A stretch of DNA of 64,000 nt from an uncultured Lentisphaeria bacterium (GCA_905197955.1 CAJKAR010000018.1:1-64000), one strand, 5' to 3'; positions 52,958 through 62,175 are shown, numbered from the stretch's first letter. Translations and numbers: made by a program. Notes: a model not told the origin generated them from the letters alone.

Positions 52958-53724
52958 TGAAACGAATCTTCACTATGATAGAACTTCTTATTGTCATCGC
53001 AATCATTGCCATTCTGATTTCGATTCTTCTTCCAGCACTCCGGAAAGCAAGAAACAATGCCCATGAACTGGCCTGCAAATCGAATCTGAAAACAATCGGA
53101 TCGGCATCGGCGATGTACAGTTCCGACTATGACGACTGGATCGTCTACATCAACGACCGCTCCTGGTCCGCCAGCTGGAAGGCAACAGATTTCTGGACGG
53201 GAAAACTCAGCATGTACGGAGCAAAACACGGGAAAAATGCAACGGAATGCCTGAATCCAGCCCGTCCCTCCGTCTTCCGCTGTCCCGCCTATCCGGACTG
53301 GAGAAGTCAGGAAGATGCGTCGAATGCCGGTTATTATCTCTCCACCTCCTCCCACTACGCGGCAAACGTCTTTCTCTGCGGCAAAACGCCGACTGCGGCC
53401 ATTCAGAATTACGCCCACAGGAATATTGATCTCCGGGCACCGACCCGTGTCATTTTCGCCGGAGACTCCCTGCTCACAATCGACAGTCTCCAGGGAACCT
53501 ATTCCTTCTATTACCGGCACGGCAGCGGCGATCCCCGTCCGAAAACCAGCGCAACGGTCAATAACGACTACACTTCCATGATCGCCGGACGCGCCAACAC
53601 TCTCTATGCGGATGGTCATATCGCATCCCGTTCGTTTCAGCCGGATCAGAACCGCTGGCATCCGCTGGCCAACGAGGGATTCTACGGCGACACCTATACG
53701 GCCCGGGGCTCCCGGATCCAGTAA
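52954..53724 (+). CDS. DUF1559-type pseudopilin of locus B
   Basis: 256 residues. The N-terminal segment is FTMIELLIVIAIIAILISILLP, with the conserved Glu five residues after the predicted cut. The residue before Phe is again Ile (MMKRI-F), not Gly. The C-terminal signature is ANTLYADGHIASRS. It shares the helix and the KAR-N-A-x-E-x-AC-SNLK region with the locus A protein, but the globular parts differ, as expected if each recognises something different. Its start overlaps the regulator stop by ATGA. No pilus or type II secretion genes lie in the window, so it must use machinery encoded elsewhere. Confidence 0.9.
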   Translation: MMKRIFTMIELLIVIAIIAILISILLPALRKARNNAHELACKSNLKTIGSASAMYSSDYDDWIVYINDRSWSASWKATDFWTGKLSMYGAKHGKNATECLNPARPSVFRCPAYPDWRSQEDASNAGYYLSTSSHYAANVFLCGKTPTAAIQNYAHRNIDLRAPTRVIFAGDSLLTIDSLQGTYSFYYRHGSGDPRPKTSATVNNDYTSMIAGRANTLYADGHIASRSFQPDQNRWHPLANEGFYGDTYTARGSRIQ

Positions 53725-53725
53725 T

Positions 53726-53751
53726 CCCGCTGCAGGCTATCCTGCGGCGGG
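53726..53751. terminator. Strong hairpin between convergent genes
   Basis: An 11-bp stem (CCCGCTGCAGG/CCTGCGGCGGG, one G-T pair) with a 4-base loop starts two bases after the pseudopilin stop. On the plus strand it is followed by seven A, not T, and on the minus strand it has no T tail either. It is therefore not a standard terminator, although such stems can still block both transcripts. Confidence 0.55.
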
Positions 53752-53769
53752 AAAAAAATCAAGCGCACA

Positions 53770-54720
53770 TCACACGGCAAAAAGACGTTTCAGATTCCGG
53801 AACAGAAGTTCAGACCCGGAATCATTCGGATGAATGCCATCCACATAATATGCAGGATCGTCCGGCAGAAGAGTCCGTCCGTCGATGAAGCGCACCTCCG
53901 GGAATTCCGAAGCCAAGTTGCAAAGCGCTTCGCAATAGTCATCCAGATGCAGCCCCAGATCATTCGGTTCGGTCCGTCCCGCCCACGGAATCGGACCGAG
54001 CAGGAAGACTTCCGCCTCCTTCCGGGAAAGAAGCGGAAGAAGCGCCCCCTTCATATCCTCCAGATACGCCCCCAGTGGACGCGACGTATTGAAATCGTTG
54101 ACCCCGAATCCGAGAACCGCGCGATCCCATTCATATTCCAGCGCACAGGAACCGAGCCGTTGATCCGCGGTCGCTCCGGCGACACTCAAATTGCAGTATT
54201 CGCTCTCCAGCAGGCGCGCAAGCCGGTCCGCATACGCCAGCGACGGACGCGACACCGTCATTCCCTGCATAATGGAATCCCCGATGAACAGCATTGCATG
54301 ATCCTTCCGGGGAACGTTCTCCACCCGCGCGCCCTCGTCCACTTCAAGCGCCCCGACAAAACATTCCACCAGATGCGGAAGCTCCATTTCCACTTCATGC
54401 ATTTTCCCGTCAAGGACAATTTCAAGCACCTCTTTCTCAAAGGAATACGCCGTTTCCATCCCATCGACCCATACGCTGAAGGCAAAGACCGGCCGCGCAA
54501 TTCTGCCGAACACAACAGGAAGCCTCAGTTTTGCAGAATCCGTTTTCAGCAGGATCCGGATCCCGGAAGGGCAGAGCGCACGGATCTCCCGATGCTCCGT
54601 ACAGCGATAGATCGACAGAAGAGAAGATGTCAAACGATGAAGTTGAAGACCGCGCTCCTTTACTTCCCACGAAACACATCCGCGAAGCAGTCCGCCATTT
54701 ACCCGTAAATCAAGCAGCAT
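53770..54720 (-). CDS. Cytosolic SGNH/GDSL hydrolase with N-terminal beta domain
   Basis: 316 residues, no signal peptide. Residues 1-135 are beta-rich, like the N-terminal sandwich of two-domain carbohydrate esterases (CE2 or similar). The SGNH domain contains MLFIGDSIMQGM (Ser in block I), VLGFGVNDFN (Asn in block III) and YYVDGIHPNDSG (Asp and His). It probably removes acyl groups from sugars or oligosaccharides after import. AGAGAGG lies before the start. It is convergent with the locus B operon and divergent from the deacetylase gene. A weak minus-strand -10 (TATATT near 54766) may be its promoter. Confidence 0.83.
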   Translation of the reverse strand: MLLDLRVNGGLLRGCVSWEVKERGLQLHRLTSSLLSIYRCTEHREIRALCPSGIRILLKTDSAKLRLPVVFGRIARPVFAFSVWVDGMETAYSFEKEVLEIVLDGKMHEVEMELPHLVECFVGALEVDEGARVENVPRKDHAMLFIGDSIMQGMTVSRPSLAYADRLARLLESEYCNLSVAGATADQRLGSCALEYEWDRAVLGFGVNDFNTSRPLGAYLEDMKGALLPLLSRKEAEVFLLGPIPWAGRTEPNDLGLHLDDYCEALCNLASEFPEVRFIDGRTLLPDDPAYYVDGIHPNDSGSELLFRNLKRLFAV

Positions 54721-54800
54721 AATAAACCTCTCTGGTGAAACAGAAACTCAAAACAAGAACAAAATAATATACATTTCTCCCGGAAAAAGTAAAATCCGGA

Positions 54801-54829
54801 TTGAAAAATCACCATCCCTTCATTATGGT
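54801..54829 (+). promoter_or_regulatory. Putative promoter of the deacetylase-fucosidase pair
   Basis: TTGAAA, 17 bases, TATGGT, about 45 bases before the start codon. Confidence 0.4.
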
Positions 54830-54874
54830 ATGAACATGATCCGAATCGATTCATTTTTATGAAAGGAGAATCCC

Positions 54875-56914
54875 ATGACATCGTTGTACAGACGGGGCCT
54901 GCTGCTCTCTCTGGCCGCACTTTCTCTCACTCTTCCGGCAAAAGCGGCAGCAGACTGGACTCCCGAACAGAGCAGAAAATATGAACAGCATTTTCTCCAG
55001 CCGGAAAATCCGCTGGGATTTCCCGAATATCTCCAGACCATCACGGTGAAATACGCTTCTGCGGAAGCGGCGGAAAAGGCAAAACTCATCTTTCCCGTCC
55101 TGCCGGAAGAACAGGAAATCGCCTTCTCCACCCGATGGGACGATGTCAACGACCGTCATCTGAAAATGGCACAGCTTCTCAAAAAACACGGCATGAAGGG
55201 AACCTTTTTCCTGACACGTCCCTGGAACAGAGAGTATTATCGGAAAATCGGAGAAAAACTGCTGGAAAACGGCTGTGCGATCGGCAGCCACACCATCTCG
55301 CATCCCTCGCTGCCGACTCTGATTCCGAATGAGGCATTCCGTCAGATGATGCTGATCCGTCCGGAACTGGAATCGAATCTCAACACCTGCGTTGTGGCAT
55401 TCGTCCTGCCCGGATGCGCTCTGGGAAGCAGAATCGAAAACCAGACCGCTCTCACTGTGGGGCAGACCATTCAGCGCTGCGGCTATCTCTCCAATCCGGA
55501 ATTCTGGAACGACAACGAAAAACGCTACGGACTCAAGCCCGGCACCTGCTTCGCAACCAATCTCTTCGATGCAAACGATAAAAATCCAACCATGGAACGC
55601 TTCGAAAAAGGACTGAAATGGCAGCTTGACCGAGTGAAAAAGGATCCATCCAATCCGCATGTCACGCTTGGGGTTCACACCTGGCAGGATGACAAGGGTT
55701 TCGAAGAACTGGACCGGATCTTCACAAAATACGGACACAATCCGAAATGGTGGTACTGCACGGAAAATGAATATGCGGCCTACCGGTATCAGGCACTCCA
55801 TAGCAGAGTCGTTTCTGCGGATCGGAAAGGCGAAAACGTCACCTATACGATCCGCCGCATCACGCCGCATCATCTCGGATCGGAGATTCCTCTCAGCTTG
55901 AAATTTTCGGAAGCGCCGCTTTCCGTTCAGACCACGAAACCTCTTTCACCGGTCCGCCAGGATCTCTACAAACTTCCGCATGATGCGGACCGCCGGATTC
56001 CTCAATACATCGAACTGATCAAAAATCCCTCCAACCAGCCCCTGAACACGGCAATCTTCGACTCAAGGAAATTTCCGGGTCTTTCCGTCGGGCTCCATTG
56101 GGATGAATCCAGACAGCAGCTTCAGGGGTTCATCCTCAACCGTTCCAGAGTTCCCCTGCGGCAGATCCAGAAAACCATCTATTTCCCGATGCAGTGGAAA
56201 ACGCCGGTCCGTTCCATGAAAAGCTGGGAAATTCTGCCGGGCAATCGCGATGCGTTCCTCTTCACGCCTCCGGCGGAAGACAAGCATCCGGATCTGAATT
56301 TCATCGAAGGCTCGCATCTCTACGTTCTCCAGTGCGATTTTCTCATGGATGGCAAACCGCAGAGAATCTATGCCACTGCGGAAGTCCGTCAGTCCGTCAT
56401 TCCCTATCCCTGTGCCAGAGACAAAGCGGTTTTTCTGGGTCCAGTTCTTCCCGAAATCATTACGGATGAACTGCTGGCAAGACTTTCCGTTCCCGGAAAA
56501 AAACTGGAACCTGTCGGAACCAACGCCATGGAAGTCTGGAGACCCCAGGCCGAGCGGCAGAATGTGAAAAGCTATATTCTCAATGCCTTCAGCACGGATA
56601 AAAAATGGATCAATGAGACTCGCGAACTCTTCAAACAGAAAAAAGGAAATCAGCTCATTGCTCTCGACTTTGATTCTCCGGAAGAGGGCAAAAGCTATCA
56701 GCTCTTCTGTTCGCCGAACCACTTCCGCGAAGCATGGCTGAACGGGGAAAAACTGCCGAAACTGAAAAACAAACTTCCGCTCAAAACGCGGAAAGGGATC
56801 AATCGCCTTATTCTCGTCCGGAAACCGGTCAACTGGCCGCAGACCAGTCTGGAGCTGGCAGTTGCCGAAAAGGATCCCTTCCAGCCGGTGAAATGCGTAC
56901 AGCCGGAATTTTGA
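54875..56914 (+). CDS. Secreted polysaccharide deacetylase-like (NodB fold) protein
   Basis: 679 residues with a signal peptide (GLLLSLAALSLTLPAKAAA) and GAAAGGAGA before the ATG. The NodB-type core spans about 80-290: motif 1 AFSTRWDDVND with Asp89/Asp90, GMKGTFFL, and motif 2 GSHTISHPS with His139 and His143, the metal-binding pair. The remaining 380 residues are beta-rich modules of unknown type. This CE4-like family removes N- or O-acetyl groups from chitin, peptidoglycan or other glycans. It lies 46 bases upstream of a GH95 fucosidase without a terminator between them, so the two probably form one operon acting on an acetylated, fucosylated glycan (inference). Confidence 0.83.
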   Translation: MTSLYRRGLLLSLAALSLTLPAKAAADWTPEQSRKYEQHFLQPENPLGFPEYLQTITVKYASAEAAEKAKLIFPVLPEEQEIAFSTRWDDVNDRHLKMAQLLKKHGMKGTFFLTRPWNREYYRKIGEKLLENGCAIGSHTISHPSLPTLIPNEAFRQMMLIRPELESNLNTCVVAFVLPGCALGSRIENQTALTVGQTIQRCGYLSNPEFWNDNEKRYGLKPGTCFATNLFDANDKNPTMERFEKGLKWQLDRVKKDPSNPHVTLGVHTWQDDKGFEELDRIFTKYGHNPKWWYCTENEYAAYRYQALHSRVVSADRKGENVTYTIRRITPHHLGSEIPLSLKFSEAPLSVQTTKPLSPVRQDLYKLPHDADRRIPQYIELIKNPSNQPLNTAIFDSRKFPGLSVGLHWDESRQQLQGFILNRSRVPLRQIQKTIYFPMQWKTPVRSMKSWEILPGNRDAFLFTPPAEDKHPDLNFIEGSHLYVLQCDFLMDGKPQRIYATAEVRQSVIPYPCARDKAVFLGPVLPEIITDELLARLSVPGKKLEPVGTNAMEVWRPQAERQNVKSYILNAFSTDKKWINETRELFKQKKGNQLIALDFDSPEEGKSYQLFCSPNHFREAWLNGEKLPKLKNKLPLKTRKGINRLILVRKPVNWPQTSLELAVAEKDPFQPVKCVQPEF

Positions 56915-56960
56915 TTCAACAATATACCGATCCAAACAAAAAAAAAGGATTTTTTGATTC

Positions 56961-59294
56961 ATGAAAGCATCACAAGTTCTCTTTTACCGGGAATCGGCCC
57001 CCTATTGGGAGGCCGCACTGCCGATCGGAAACGGACGTCTCGGAGCGATGGTTTACGGAGGAGCGGAACAGGAAAAACTCGCACTCAACGAAGACACCCT
57101 CTGGTCGGGACGGCCGGAAAACCGGTACAGTCCGGAAATCTACCAATCTCTTCCGGAAGCCCGGCGCCTGATCGCCGAACGGAAATTCTCTGAGGCCGAT
57201 GCCTTTATCTCCACGCACATGGGCGATCACGACTCCCAGAGTTATCTGCCTGCCGGTGATCTGAATCTCCGTTTCCGTCATGCGGGTCCCATCGAAAACT
57301 ATCAGAGGAAACTGGATCTTTCGAACGCTCTTTTCTCCATGGAATACACCGCAGGAGGGATCTCCTTTCAGCGGGAGGCGTTTGCCTCCTCCCCCGCACA
57401 GACGATTGTCTACCGGATCACTGCGGGAACACCGGGAGCGGTAAATCTGGAAGCGGAATTCGCATCGCAGATTCATGGACAGGCGGCTTCTCTCGGCAAG
57501 GACATCGTCTTCGACGGCGAATGTCCCGTTCACGACCGCCGAGATCAGATCATCTGGAAAGATGAACAGGGCCGTACCGGAATCTGTTACCGCATGCAGC
57601 TGAGAGCCATGGCGAAAGGAGGAACCGTCCTCTCGGAAAACGGAGTCCTGAAAATCGAGGGAGCCGATTCTGTCACGCTGCTTCTTTCCATCCGCACCAA
57701 TTTCAAAAACTGGAGCACCATGCCGGAAGAGAGCGGAATCGACTGGAAGGCCCTCGCCTCGTCGGATCTGGAGAATGCGGAAAAAACCGGATTTGACACG
57801 TTGAAGCTCCAGCATATCGAAGACTACCAGACTCTTGCGGGGAAATCCGTTCTGGAATTTCCGGAACAGCCGGGAGATGAGGGAACCGTTCCGGAGCGTC
57901 TTGCTTTGGAACAAAACCGGGAGATTTTTTCTCCCTCGCTTGCGGCACTGCTCTACAACTATGGAAGATATCTGATGATTGCCTCCTCCCGTCCGGGAAC
58001 GCAGGCAACGAATCTCCAGGGCATCTGGAATCCGCTTCTCTTCCCGCCCTGGGGCTGCAACTACACAACCAACATCAATACCGAGATGAACTACTGGCCG
58101 GCGGAAAACGCCAATCTTGCCGAATGCGCTGCACCGCTCTTCCAGTTCATCCGGGATCTCTCCGAGAAGGGCAAGGATGCGGCACGGGAACTGTATCATC
58201 TTTCCGGCTGGTGCCTCCATCACAATTCGGATCTCTGGCGCTACTGCTCCACAGCCACCGGACGGGCGCAGTGGCTCTTCTGGCCGGTCTGCGGCGGATG
58301 GCTCTGCCGTCATCTGATGGATCATTACAGGTATTCGCTGGACAAGGAATTTCTTGCCCGTTTCGAGCCGGTCATCCGCGGTGCCGCGGAATTTTTCCTC
58401 GGACTTCTGCAGGATCACAACGGCGTGCTGGAGACCTGTCCTTCGACTTCACCGGAAAACAACTTCATTGATCCGGTGACTGGAAAATCCGCTGCGGCGG
58501 CTTCCGGCTCGGTCATGGACATGTCCATCATCAAGGAGACCTTTGAAAGTGTTCTGGAATGTGCAGAGGCACTCTCCACGGAAGATGATTTCGTCCGGAA
58601 GATCCGCGAAGCCCTGCCGAAACTCCGGAAACCTTCGATCGGTTCCGAAGGCCAGCTCCTCGAATACGGCGAAGATTTTCAGGAAGCGGAAATCCATCAC
58701 CGCCATGTCTCCCACCTCTATGGAGTCTATCCGGGGTCGGACTTCACTCCGGAGCACAACAGGGAATATTATGACGCCGCCAGAGTCTCGCTGGAACGCC
58801 GCGGCGATCTGAGCACCGGATGGGCAATGGGATGGAGAGTCGCTCTCTGGGCGAGATTCCTCGACGGCGATCATGCCTGCCGGGTCATCCGGAATCTGCT
58901 GACCCCCGTCTTCCCGCAGGGTACGCCGAACTACGTTGCCGGCGGCGGAGTCTATCCGAATCTGTTTGATGCACATCCGCCGTTCCAGATCGACGGCAAT
59001 TTCGGCGTCACAGCGGCCATCGGAGAAATGTTTGTCCAGAGCCACAAGAAAACTCCGGAAGGGGAAACGATCGTGGAGCTCTTCCCCGCGCTTCCCTCCG
59101 CATGGAGCGCAGGACGCATCACCGGACTGCGTGCTCAGGGGGATCTGACAATCGACCTCAAGTGGAACGCTTCAGGCGCAGCAGATTTCCTTGCGGAAAT
59201 CACCGCCGGGCATGACGGATCGTTCCTCTTTCGCACCCCCTCCGGCAACGAGAAAAAACAGCTTCGCGCGGGAGAAAAACTGACTCTCTCCTGA
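56961..59294 (+). CDS. GH95-family alpha-L-fucosidase
   Basis: 777 residues. GH95 hallmarks are clear: PYWEAALPIGNGRLGAMVYGG at the N-terminus, LNEDTLWSGRP, then the (alpha/alpha)6 barrel with Asn371 and Asn373 in TTNINTEMNYW, Glu499 in CPSTSPENNF (general acid) and Asp678 in FQIDGNFG. These match the catalytic set of the inverting alpha-1,2-L-fucosidases. No signal peptide is present, so the enzyme should work in the cytosol or be exported another way. Related GH95 enzymes also hydrolyse alpha-L-galactosides, so substrate assignment is not certain. AAAAGGA precedes the start. Confidence 0.93.
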   Translation: MKASQVLFYRESAPYWEAALPIGNGRLGAMVYGGAEQEKLALNEDTLWSGRPENRYSPEIYQSLPEARRLIAERKFSEADAFISTHMGDHDSQSYLPAGDLNLRFRHAGPIENYQRKLDLSNALFSMEYTAGGISFQREAFASSPAQTIVYRITAGTPGAVNLEAEFASQIHGQAASLGKDIVFDGECPVHDRRDQIIWKDEQGRTGICYRMQLRAMAKGGTVLSENGVLKIEGADSVTLLLSIRTNFKNWSTMPEESGIDWKALASSDLENAEKTGFDTLKLQHIEDYQTLAGKSVLEFPEQPGDEGTVPERLALEQNREIFSPSLAALLYNYGRYLMIASSRPGTQATNLQGIWNPLLFPPWGCNYTTNINTEMNYWPAENANLAECAAPLFQFIRDLSEKGKDAARELYHLSGWCLHHNSDLWRYCSTATGRAQWLFWPVCGGWLCRHLMDHYRYSLDKEFLARFEPVIRGAAEFFLGLLQDHNGVLETCPSTSPENNFIDPVTGKSAAAASGSVMDMSIIKETFESVLECAEALSTEDDFVRKIREALPKLRKPSIGSEGQLLEYGEDFQEAEIHHRHVSHLYGVYPGSDFTPEHNREYYDAARVSLERRGDLSTGWAMGWRVALWARFLDGDHACRVIRNLLTPVFPQGTPNYVAGGGVYPNLFDAHPPFQIDGNFGVTAAIGEMFVQSHKKTPEGETIVELFPALPSAWSAGRITGLRAQGDLTIDLKWNASGAADFLAEITAGHDGSFLFRTPSGNEKKQLRAGEKLTLS

Positions 59295-59318
59295 TCCGGA
59301 TTTTTCCGAAACATTCCT

Positions 59319-59364
59319 CCCCTTCCCCGAGAGCATATCGACTCCGGTGAAGGGGTGTTTTTTT
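59319..59364 (+). terminator. Terminator of the deacetylase-fucosidase operon
   Basis: CCCCTTC and GAAGGGG form a 7-bp stem around a partly paired inner region, followed by TG and seven T. Confidence 0.75.
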
Positions 59365-59391
59365 CAACGTATCTATTTCCGGGAAACGGCT

Positions 59392-60267
59392 TCAAAAACG
59401 CAGCATCCGATACGTTTCCGGCGTACAGTTCAGATGTTTCCGGAAGGCATAACAAAAGTAACATTCACTTGAAAAGCCGCTTTGCATGGCAATCTCCTTC
59501 ACGCTGAGCGGAGTTTCCAGAAGCATCCGGGCGGCGCAGCGCAGCCGGAGGCGTCCGAGATATTCCGACGGTGTCAATCCAACACAGCGGCGGAACAGCT
59601 GACGACATCGTACCTCTCTGATTCCCGCCGCCGCGGCAATATCCCCCACCCCGATCGCGTTTCGGAAATTGGCCTCCAGAAACCGCAACGCCGCGATAAA
59701 ACGGGGATTCCGCTCCCCCAGCGTTGCAGATGCAATTTCACCGCGCAGGGCAAGATCGAACAGCAGACGATTCAGAAACAGCTCCCAGTAGCGCAACCCG
59801 ACACTTCCTCCGGACTGCGTCTCCCCGATCATCCGTTTCAGATTTTCCTTCTCTCCCGCCTCAATCGGAAACCGATGGCACGGAGATTTCAGACGATCCA
59901 CCGGATTCTCCAGCGAAAATCGGCCGGGAAGAGTGTGAAGAATAAAATGCTTCACCTGATTTTCGCCCTCCGGAAGACCGAACGCATGAAACACCTCCGC
60001 CCCCAGCAGGAAGCAGTCGCCGGGATGCAGAAGATATTCCGCGTGATCCAGACATAATTTCAGGGAGCCTTCCAGCACAAAAAGACAGAAATTGTCCATC
60101 AGTCTGCGACGAGTCACAAACCACGGATCATAATTCTCCCAGTATGAACAGGAGAGCACACGCATCGGGTTCTCCGCAACGACTTCCAATGCGCCGCGAT
60201 CCAGAGATGCCGCGTAGCCGCTCAGATCAATCCAGCGCTCGTCACCGAAAGGGGATTTTCTGTCCAT
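59392..60267 (-). CDS. AraC-family regulator with cupin sensor domain
   Basis: 291 residues. The N-terminal cupin-type sensor contains FVLEGSLKLCLDHAEYLLHPGDCFLLGAEVFHAFG. Two helix-turn-helix motifs fill the C-terminal 100 residues (VGDIAAAAGIREVRCRQLFRRCVGLTPSEYLGRLRLRCAARMLL, VKEIAMQSGFSSECYFCYAFRKHLNCTPETYR). It faces the GH95 gene tail to tail and is divergent from the propeller-like gene at 60384, which is its most likely target by position. No clear ribosome site precedes the start. Confidence 0.9.
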   Translation of the reverse strand: MDRKSPFGDERWIDLSGYAASLDRGALEVVAENPMRVLSCSYWENYDPWFVTRRRLMDNFCLFVLEGSLKLCLDHAEYLLHPGDCFLLGAEVFHAFGLPEGENQVKHFILHTLPGRFSLENPVDRLKSPCHRFPIEAGEKENLKRMIGETQSGGSVGLRYWELFLNRLLFDLALRGEIASATLGERNPRFIAALRFLEANFRNAIGVGDIAAAAGIREVRCRQLFRRCVGLTPSEYLGRLRLRCAARMLLETPLSVKEIAMQSGFSSECYFCYAFRKHLNCTPETYRMLRF

Positions 60268-60304
60268 AGTGTCGATTTTCTATATAAAATGCGTTTTTTT
60301 CATC

Positions 60305-60333
60305 TTCATGACAGACGTTTTTCGGAATATAAT
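60305..60333 (+). promoter_or_regulatory. Putative promoter of the propeller-like protein gene
   Basis: A perfect TATAAT at 60328-60333 with a poor -35 (TTCATG, 17 bases upstream). A weak -35 is typical of promoters that need an activator, which fits the divergent AraC gene. Confidence 0.4.
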
Positions 60334-60383
60334 ATCCCGGAAGAGAAATCGCAACCTGAAAAACGAAAAACAAGGAGATTTTC

Positions 60384-61967
60384 ATGAGTGTCCAATTCAA
60401 AGCGGATTTCGATCCGACAGCAGGAACGGTCCTTCCGGTTCCCTATCTGGAATCGAAGACAGACGAAGTAAAGCTCGAACGCGGGCGCCAGCTTTTCGTG
60501 GACGATTACCTGATCGAATGGAACACGTTCCGCCGTATCTGGCATCCGGCGGAAGAGTATGCATACAATCCCGTACTGGAACCGGAAACGGAAATCGAAC
60601 TCGATCACGGCGAAGCGCCAATGGCGGCTCCGTTCAACGACGGACTCTGGTACGATCCACAGGACAGGCTCTATAAACTATATTATCACGCGGGCTGGTT
60701 TCACGGAACGGCGCTGGCGATCAGCAGAGACGGGATTCATTGGGAACGTCCGGATCTGGGGATCGTCGGACACACGAATCTCGTCATTCCGCCGCGTCCG
60801 GGCTATGAGCGCGACGGCTGTCTGGTCTGGCTCGATCAACACGCCGAAAAGAAAGAGGAACGCTGGAAAATGTTCCTTTTCTTCCGTCATCCGAATGGCG
60901 AGAACGGCGAACTCCGCACCTCCGCCGACGGCATCCACTGGAACTTCCGCGAATTCACCGGCGACTGCGGCGACAATTCCAGTTTCTTCCATGATCCCTT
61001 CCGCAAACAGTGGATCTTCAGCGTCCGATGCGGCTTTCCATCAACGGAACGCGCCCGCGCCTGGCTTCCGCGCAGCGAATTCATCGCTCCCCCCTGGAAA
61101 CAGAGACAGCCGGATATCCTGAACCCGGATTATCCCGATCCCGACATGATCCCCTGGGCAAGAGCCGATGAACTCGATCCCTTCGAAGAAGAAACGCAGT
61201 TCCGGCCTCAGCTCTACGACCTGAACGCCGTTCCCTACGAAAGTCTGCTGCTCGGACTCTTCGCCATCTTCCACGGACCGGAAAACAACAACTGTGAACT
61301 TCTGGCATGTCCGAAACGAATCGATCTGCATCCGGCCTTCAGTCGCGACGGCTATCACTGGTCGCGCCCGGAGGAACGAATCCCGCTCCTGCGCTGCACT
61401 CGGAAAAAAGGCGACTGGAACCGCGGATATCTCCATGCCGCCGGCGGAATCTGTCTCACTTTCCGCGACAAACTCCGCTTCTATCACGCCGGATTCAGTG
61501 CGAAATCCAATCTCGGTCCCGGCGAAAAAGGCTCCTCCAGCCGCGGAGCCTACGCCATGTACGCGGGAGCTTCGACCGGATTCGCTGAACTCCGCCGTGA
61601 CGGATTCGCCTCGCTTCATACCGATATGGAAGGCATCCTCATCACACGTCCGATGATCCCCAACGGACGTTTCCTCCGGATCAATGCCACGGCAGAAACC
61701 CTCCGAATCGAAGTGCTCGACCGGGAAAGCCGTCCCGTTCCCGGATACTCGATCGTGGAAACCGTTCCCTTCCGCGGCGACTCCACCTCCGCACAGATCC
61801 GCTGGAAAACCAGCGATACCCTCCCGGAAACCTCACCCATCCGCCTCCGATTCACCATGGAGAACGGCGACCTCTATTCCTTCTGGTTCACAGACGATCC
61901 CGATGGAAAAAGCGGAGGATATCTCGCCGCCGGAAGCGAAGATTACTCTTCCGACCGAGATCTTTGA
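60384..61967 (+). CDS. Predicted five-bladed beta-propeller glycosidase-like protein
   Basis: 527 residues, no signal peptide, AAGGAG before the start. Repeated blade motifs of the type S-x-DG-x-x-W occur at least three times (ISRDGIHWERP, TSADGIHWNF, FSRDGYHWSRP), a pattern shared with GH32/43/68-type and related propellers. The opening GRQLFVDDYLIE followed by WHPAEEYAYNPVLEP is a stretch common in uncharacterised propeller proteins of PVC bacteria. The last 110 residues form a beta-sandwich (GRFLRINATAETLRIEVLD). Catalytic residues cannot be fixed. A hydrolytic role on sugars is an inference from fold and neighbourhood. Confidence 0.68.
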   Translation: MSVQFKADFDPTAGTVLPVPYLESKTDEVKLERGRQLFVDDYLIEWNTFRRIWHPAEEYAYNPVLEPETEIELDHGEAPMAAPFNDGLWYDPQDRLYKLYYHAGWFHGTALAISRDGIHWERPDLGIVGHTNLVIPPRPGYERDGCLVWLDQHAEKKEERWKMFLFFRHPNGENGELRTSADGIHWNFREFTGDCGDNSSFFHDPFRKQWIFSVRCGFPSTERARAWLPRSEFIAPPWKQRQPDILNPDYPDPDMIPWARADELDPFEEETQFRPQLYDLNAVPYESLLLGLFAIFHGPENNNCELLACPKRIDLHPAFSRDGYHWSRPEERIPLLRCTRKKGDWNRGYLHAAGGICLTFRDKLRFYHAGFSAKSNLGPGEKGSSSRGAYAMYAGASTGFAELRRDGFASLHTDMEGILITRPMIPNGRFLRINATAETLRIEVLDRESRPVPGYSIVETVPFRGDSTSAQIRWKTSDTLPETSPIRLRFTMENGDLYSFWFTDDPDGKSGGYLAAGSEDYSSDRDL

Positions 61968-61974
61968 TCCTCCG

Positions 61975-62038
61975 GCCGGGAAGCGCCATTTTCCCGACTC
62001 CCGGCAAAGCCTTCCTTCGATTCCGGAGGAAGGTTTTT
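61975..62038 (+). terminator. Double hairpin terminator after the propeller-like gene
   Basis: A first perfect stem (GCCGGGA at 61975-61981 with TCCCGGC at 61999-62005) is followed by a second (CCTTCCTTC with its 9-base partner, 62010-62033, one G-T pair) and five T. Only the second has the features of a rho-independent terminator. Confidence 0.8.
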
Positions 62039-62070
62039 CCGGAAATCACACTCTTTTCCCGAAGCAGGAT

Positions 62071-62099
62071 TTGACAAATCCGGAACGAAAGCCCATTAT
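62071..62099 (+). promoter_or_regulatory. Promoter of the beta-helix protein gene
   Basis: TTGACA, 17 bases, CATTAT. Transcription would start near 62106, which places the 14-base tandem repeats in the leader. Confidence 0.6.
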
Positions 62100-62133
62100 T
62101 CATTATTACGCAGGAGATGGATCGCCTATGCTA

Positions 62134-62175
62134 CTGGCGGCTCCTGTCTGACGGCTCCTGCCTGGCGGCTCCGAT
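62134..62175. repeat. Three 14-bp tandem repeats in a 5' leader
   Basis: CTGGCGGCTCCTGT, CTGACGGCTCCTGC and CTGGCGGCTCCGAT stand head to tail, with a fourth partial unit CTGCCGG. They lie between the promoter and the start codon of the beta-helix gene. The sequence is GC-rich within an AT-rich leader. Confidence 0.75.
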
